DNA of 64,000 nt from an uncultured Caldilineaceae bacterium (GTDB lineage: Bacteria; Chloroflexota; Anaerolineae; Caldilineales; Caldilineaceae), in assembly GCA_951812725.1 (NCBI GenBank), contig OX638330.1:3038001-3102000 (forward strand). Reading direction: 5' to 3'. A program made the translations under genes and the position numbers. Numbering within the stretch: position 1 is the first letter of the stretch; every line of letters starts with the position of its first letter. The notes under the pieces were generated by a model, which did no database searches, was not told where the DNA came from, and saw only the letters and a program-made list of their open reading frames with translations. Shown piece after piece: positions 62,802 through 64,000 of the stretch.

Positions 62802-63911
62802 TTACGCGACCACGGGCTCACTTCGCAATCGGCGCACTCGGGCGGGCTCGGTATCGCCACCTATCTCGACCGACAGAATACGCAGAGAACGGTCGGCGAC
62901 GGGCAGGTCGACACGGCGGCCGCCCTGGCGGTGCGACTCGCGCAACGCGATTGCAGTCTCGAGCGCTTTGCGGCCGTCTTCTGCCGAGCAGCGCGGTTCC
63001 GAGCCGGTCTCGATGGCCTGGACAAGGTCTGCAATCACCGACAGGCCGGTGCCCTGTATGCTGAGGGGCAGTGGGAAGGGCGCCCGTGCGGGCAGTCCCT
63101 CATCGCGCAGGCCGCCCGGGGCCCAGCGATAGTATTGCGTGTCGGTGCCGTTGGCCAGGGAGCGGACACGCCCCTCTGTGCCGATAACGTCAAACTCCCA
63201 AGGTGCAATTCCGGTGGGCATGGCACGCAGGAAACCCCGTACACCGTTGTCGAAGGCCAGATAGCCGTTGCCTTTCAGGTCTTCCTCGGCGGCGGCCTCT
63301 TCGTCCGATTCCATCTCGCCGAAGACCCATTCGACGTCGGCGTCGACCAGATAGCGCATAGTGTCGATCGCATGGCTGCCATTGTGGGAGATAAAGCACT
63401 CCGCGTAGGCAGTGATTTGCAGGATTTCGCCCAGTTCGCCTTCTTGCGCCATGCGGCGGGCTTCAGACAGGAATGGGTTGTGGCGGCGGGAACAGTTTAC
63501 GGCGATCACCACTCCCTTGCGCGTGCTTAGTTCGATAACCGCGTCGGCTTCGGCAAGGCTCAGCGTGATCGGTTTTTCGGCCCAGATCGCTTTGACGCCG
63601 GCTTCAATTGCATCCTGCATAATTGTGGCGCGGTGGCGTGCGGTCGTGCAGATGCTGACGATATCCGGCTTTTCCGCTGCAAGCATATCCCGGTAGTCGC
63701 TGTAGATGTGCTCCCTTGACAGGCCCCAGCGTTCGCCGAATATGGCGCCCTGTTCGGTGTGGAGGTCGGCGCCGGCAACCAACTCGGTGTGGGGCGAAGC
63801 CGTGTAGCTGGGCGCGTGGCAGTAGGGTAGAAAGATGGCGCCGCCGCGCTGTATTTCATCGTCGAAGGTGCTGCCCATGCGTCCCAGACCGATGACCGCT
63901 GCTCTGTACAT
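62802..63911 (-). CDS. Gfo/Idh/MocA family oxidoreductase (tandem copy 3)
   Basis: This 369-residue copy starts at the ATG at 63911 (MYRAAVIGLGRMGSTF) directly after a strong GGAGG ribosome site; the longer frame to 63983 is not family-like. It has WAEKPITLSLAEADAVIEL, CSRRHNPFLSEARRM and GSHAIDTMRYLVDA. It is more diverged from copies 1 and 2 than they are from each other. It is the promoter-proximal member visible here. The last 89 bases of the window upstream of it show no further gene. Confidence 0.9.
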   Translation of the reverse strand: MYRAAVIGLGRMGSTFDDEIQRGGAIFLPYCHAPSYTASPHTELVAGADLHTEQGAIFGERWGLSREHIYSDYRDMLAAEKPDIVSICTTARHRATIMQDAIEAGVKAIWAEKPITLSLAEADAVIELSTRKGVVIAVNCSRRHNPFLSEARRMAQEGELGEILQITAYAECFISHNGSHAIDTMRYLVDADVEWVFGEMESDEEAAAEEDLKGNGYLAFDNGVRGFLRAMPTGIAPWEFDVIGTEGRVRSLANGTDTQYYRWAPGGLRDEGLPARAPFPLPLSIQGTGLSVIADLVQAIETGSEPRCSAEDGRKALETAIALRESHRQGGRRVDLPVADRSLRILSVEIGGDTEPARVRRLRSEPVVA

Positions 63912-64000
63912 GAATTTCCTCCTGGGGCGACTCGAATGGCGAACTGAGGATGCAGTCCCGTGGGATTGGTGGCGGGTTGACACGCAGTTGATTCACCTTT

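Overview
The window is a GC-rich (about 60% by eye) bacterial chromosome segment. No transposase, tRNA, rRNA or CRISPR array was seen. The gene content best fits a Chloroflexota organism of the Anaerolineae/Caldilineaceae type, as found in free-living or sponge-associated metagenomes: VanW-family and DUF2142 membrane proteins, many Gfo/Idh/MocA and phytanoyl-CoA dioxygenase-like genes, DUF4258/YgiT modules, long arrays of GT4 glycosyltransferases and no outer-membrane genes. This assignment is inference from gene content.

Region 1 (1-9200, minus strand) is one catabolic operon. A good promoter at 9172-9200 reads into a malate/lactate dehydrogenase-family oxidoreductase, a beta-propeller protein, a TIM-barrel isomerase, a D-2-hydroxyacid dehydrogenase, an SDR, E1 alpha, E1 beta and E2 of a 2-oxoacid (pyruvate or acetoin type) dehydrogenase, and an HpcH/HpaI aldolase cut by the window edge. 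A sugar-acid route to pyruvate and acetyl-CoA is a plausible reading. Region 2 (9201-11884) is a 2.7 kb gene-free stretch rich in repeats: a 139-bp tandem array, a 10-bp GTCGAC array, degenerate segment copies and a structured ~95-bp element that recurs at 26060.

Region 3 (11885-26000) is metabolic. A hydroxyacid-oxoacid transhydrogenase-like enzyme converges on a YdiJ-like FAD/Fe-S D-2-hydroxyacid dehydrogenase. Glutaredoxin, cupin and PPK2 genes follow, then an SDR fragment (pseudogene), a coiled-coil PD-(D/E)XK-like protein and the intact SDR. On the minus strand lie an FAD subunit and a fused Fe-S/molybdopterin subunit of a xanthine-dehydrogenase-type enzyme whose first [2Fe-2S] site has lost all cysteines. 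A small toxin-antitoxin-like tail is coupled to that gene, and its DUF4258 gene carries an in-frame stop. Region 4 (26315-32879, plus strand) holds metG, a DUF2142 membrane protein, a VanW protein and coaX.

Region 5 (32901-54508, minus strand) is a surface-polysaccharide locus (eight GT4 enzymes, one GT2 and a flippase) split by a defence-like island (39959-47838). The island holds a compact, lower-GC six-gene operon: nucleotidyltransferase-like protein, XRE-ImmA/IrrE peptidase, DUF4186-like zinc protein, radical SAM enzyme, ASCH protein and P-loop kinase. Its promoter overlaps a perfect inverted repeat and appears to give a leaderless message. An MmeI-like type IIG restriction-modification enzyme lies next to it. 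The six-gene operon is the best candidate for an undescribed system.

Region 6 (54501-64000, minus strand) holds an exonuclease-DinG helicase fusion, an isochorismatase-family hydrolase, a phytanoyl-CoA dioxygenase-family protein and four Gfo/Idh/MocA oxidoreductases, three of them recent tandem copies.
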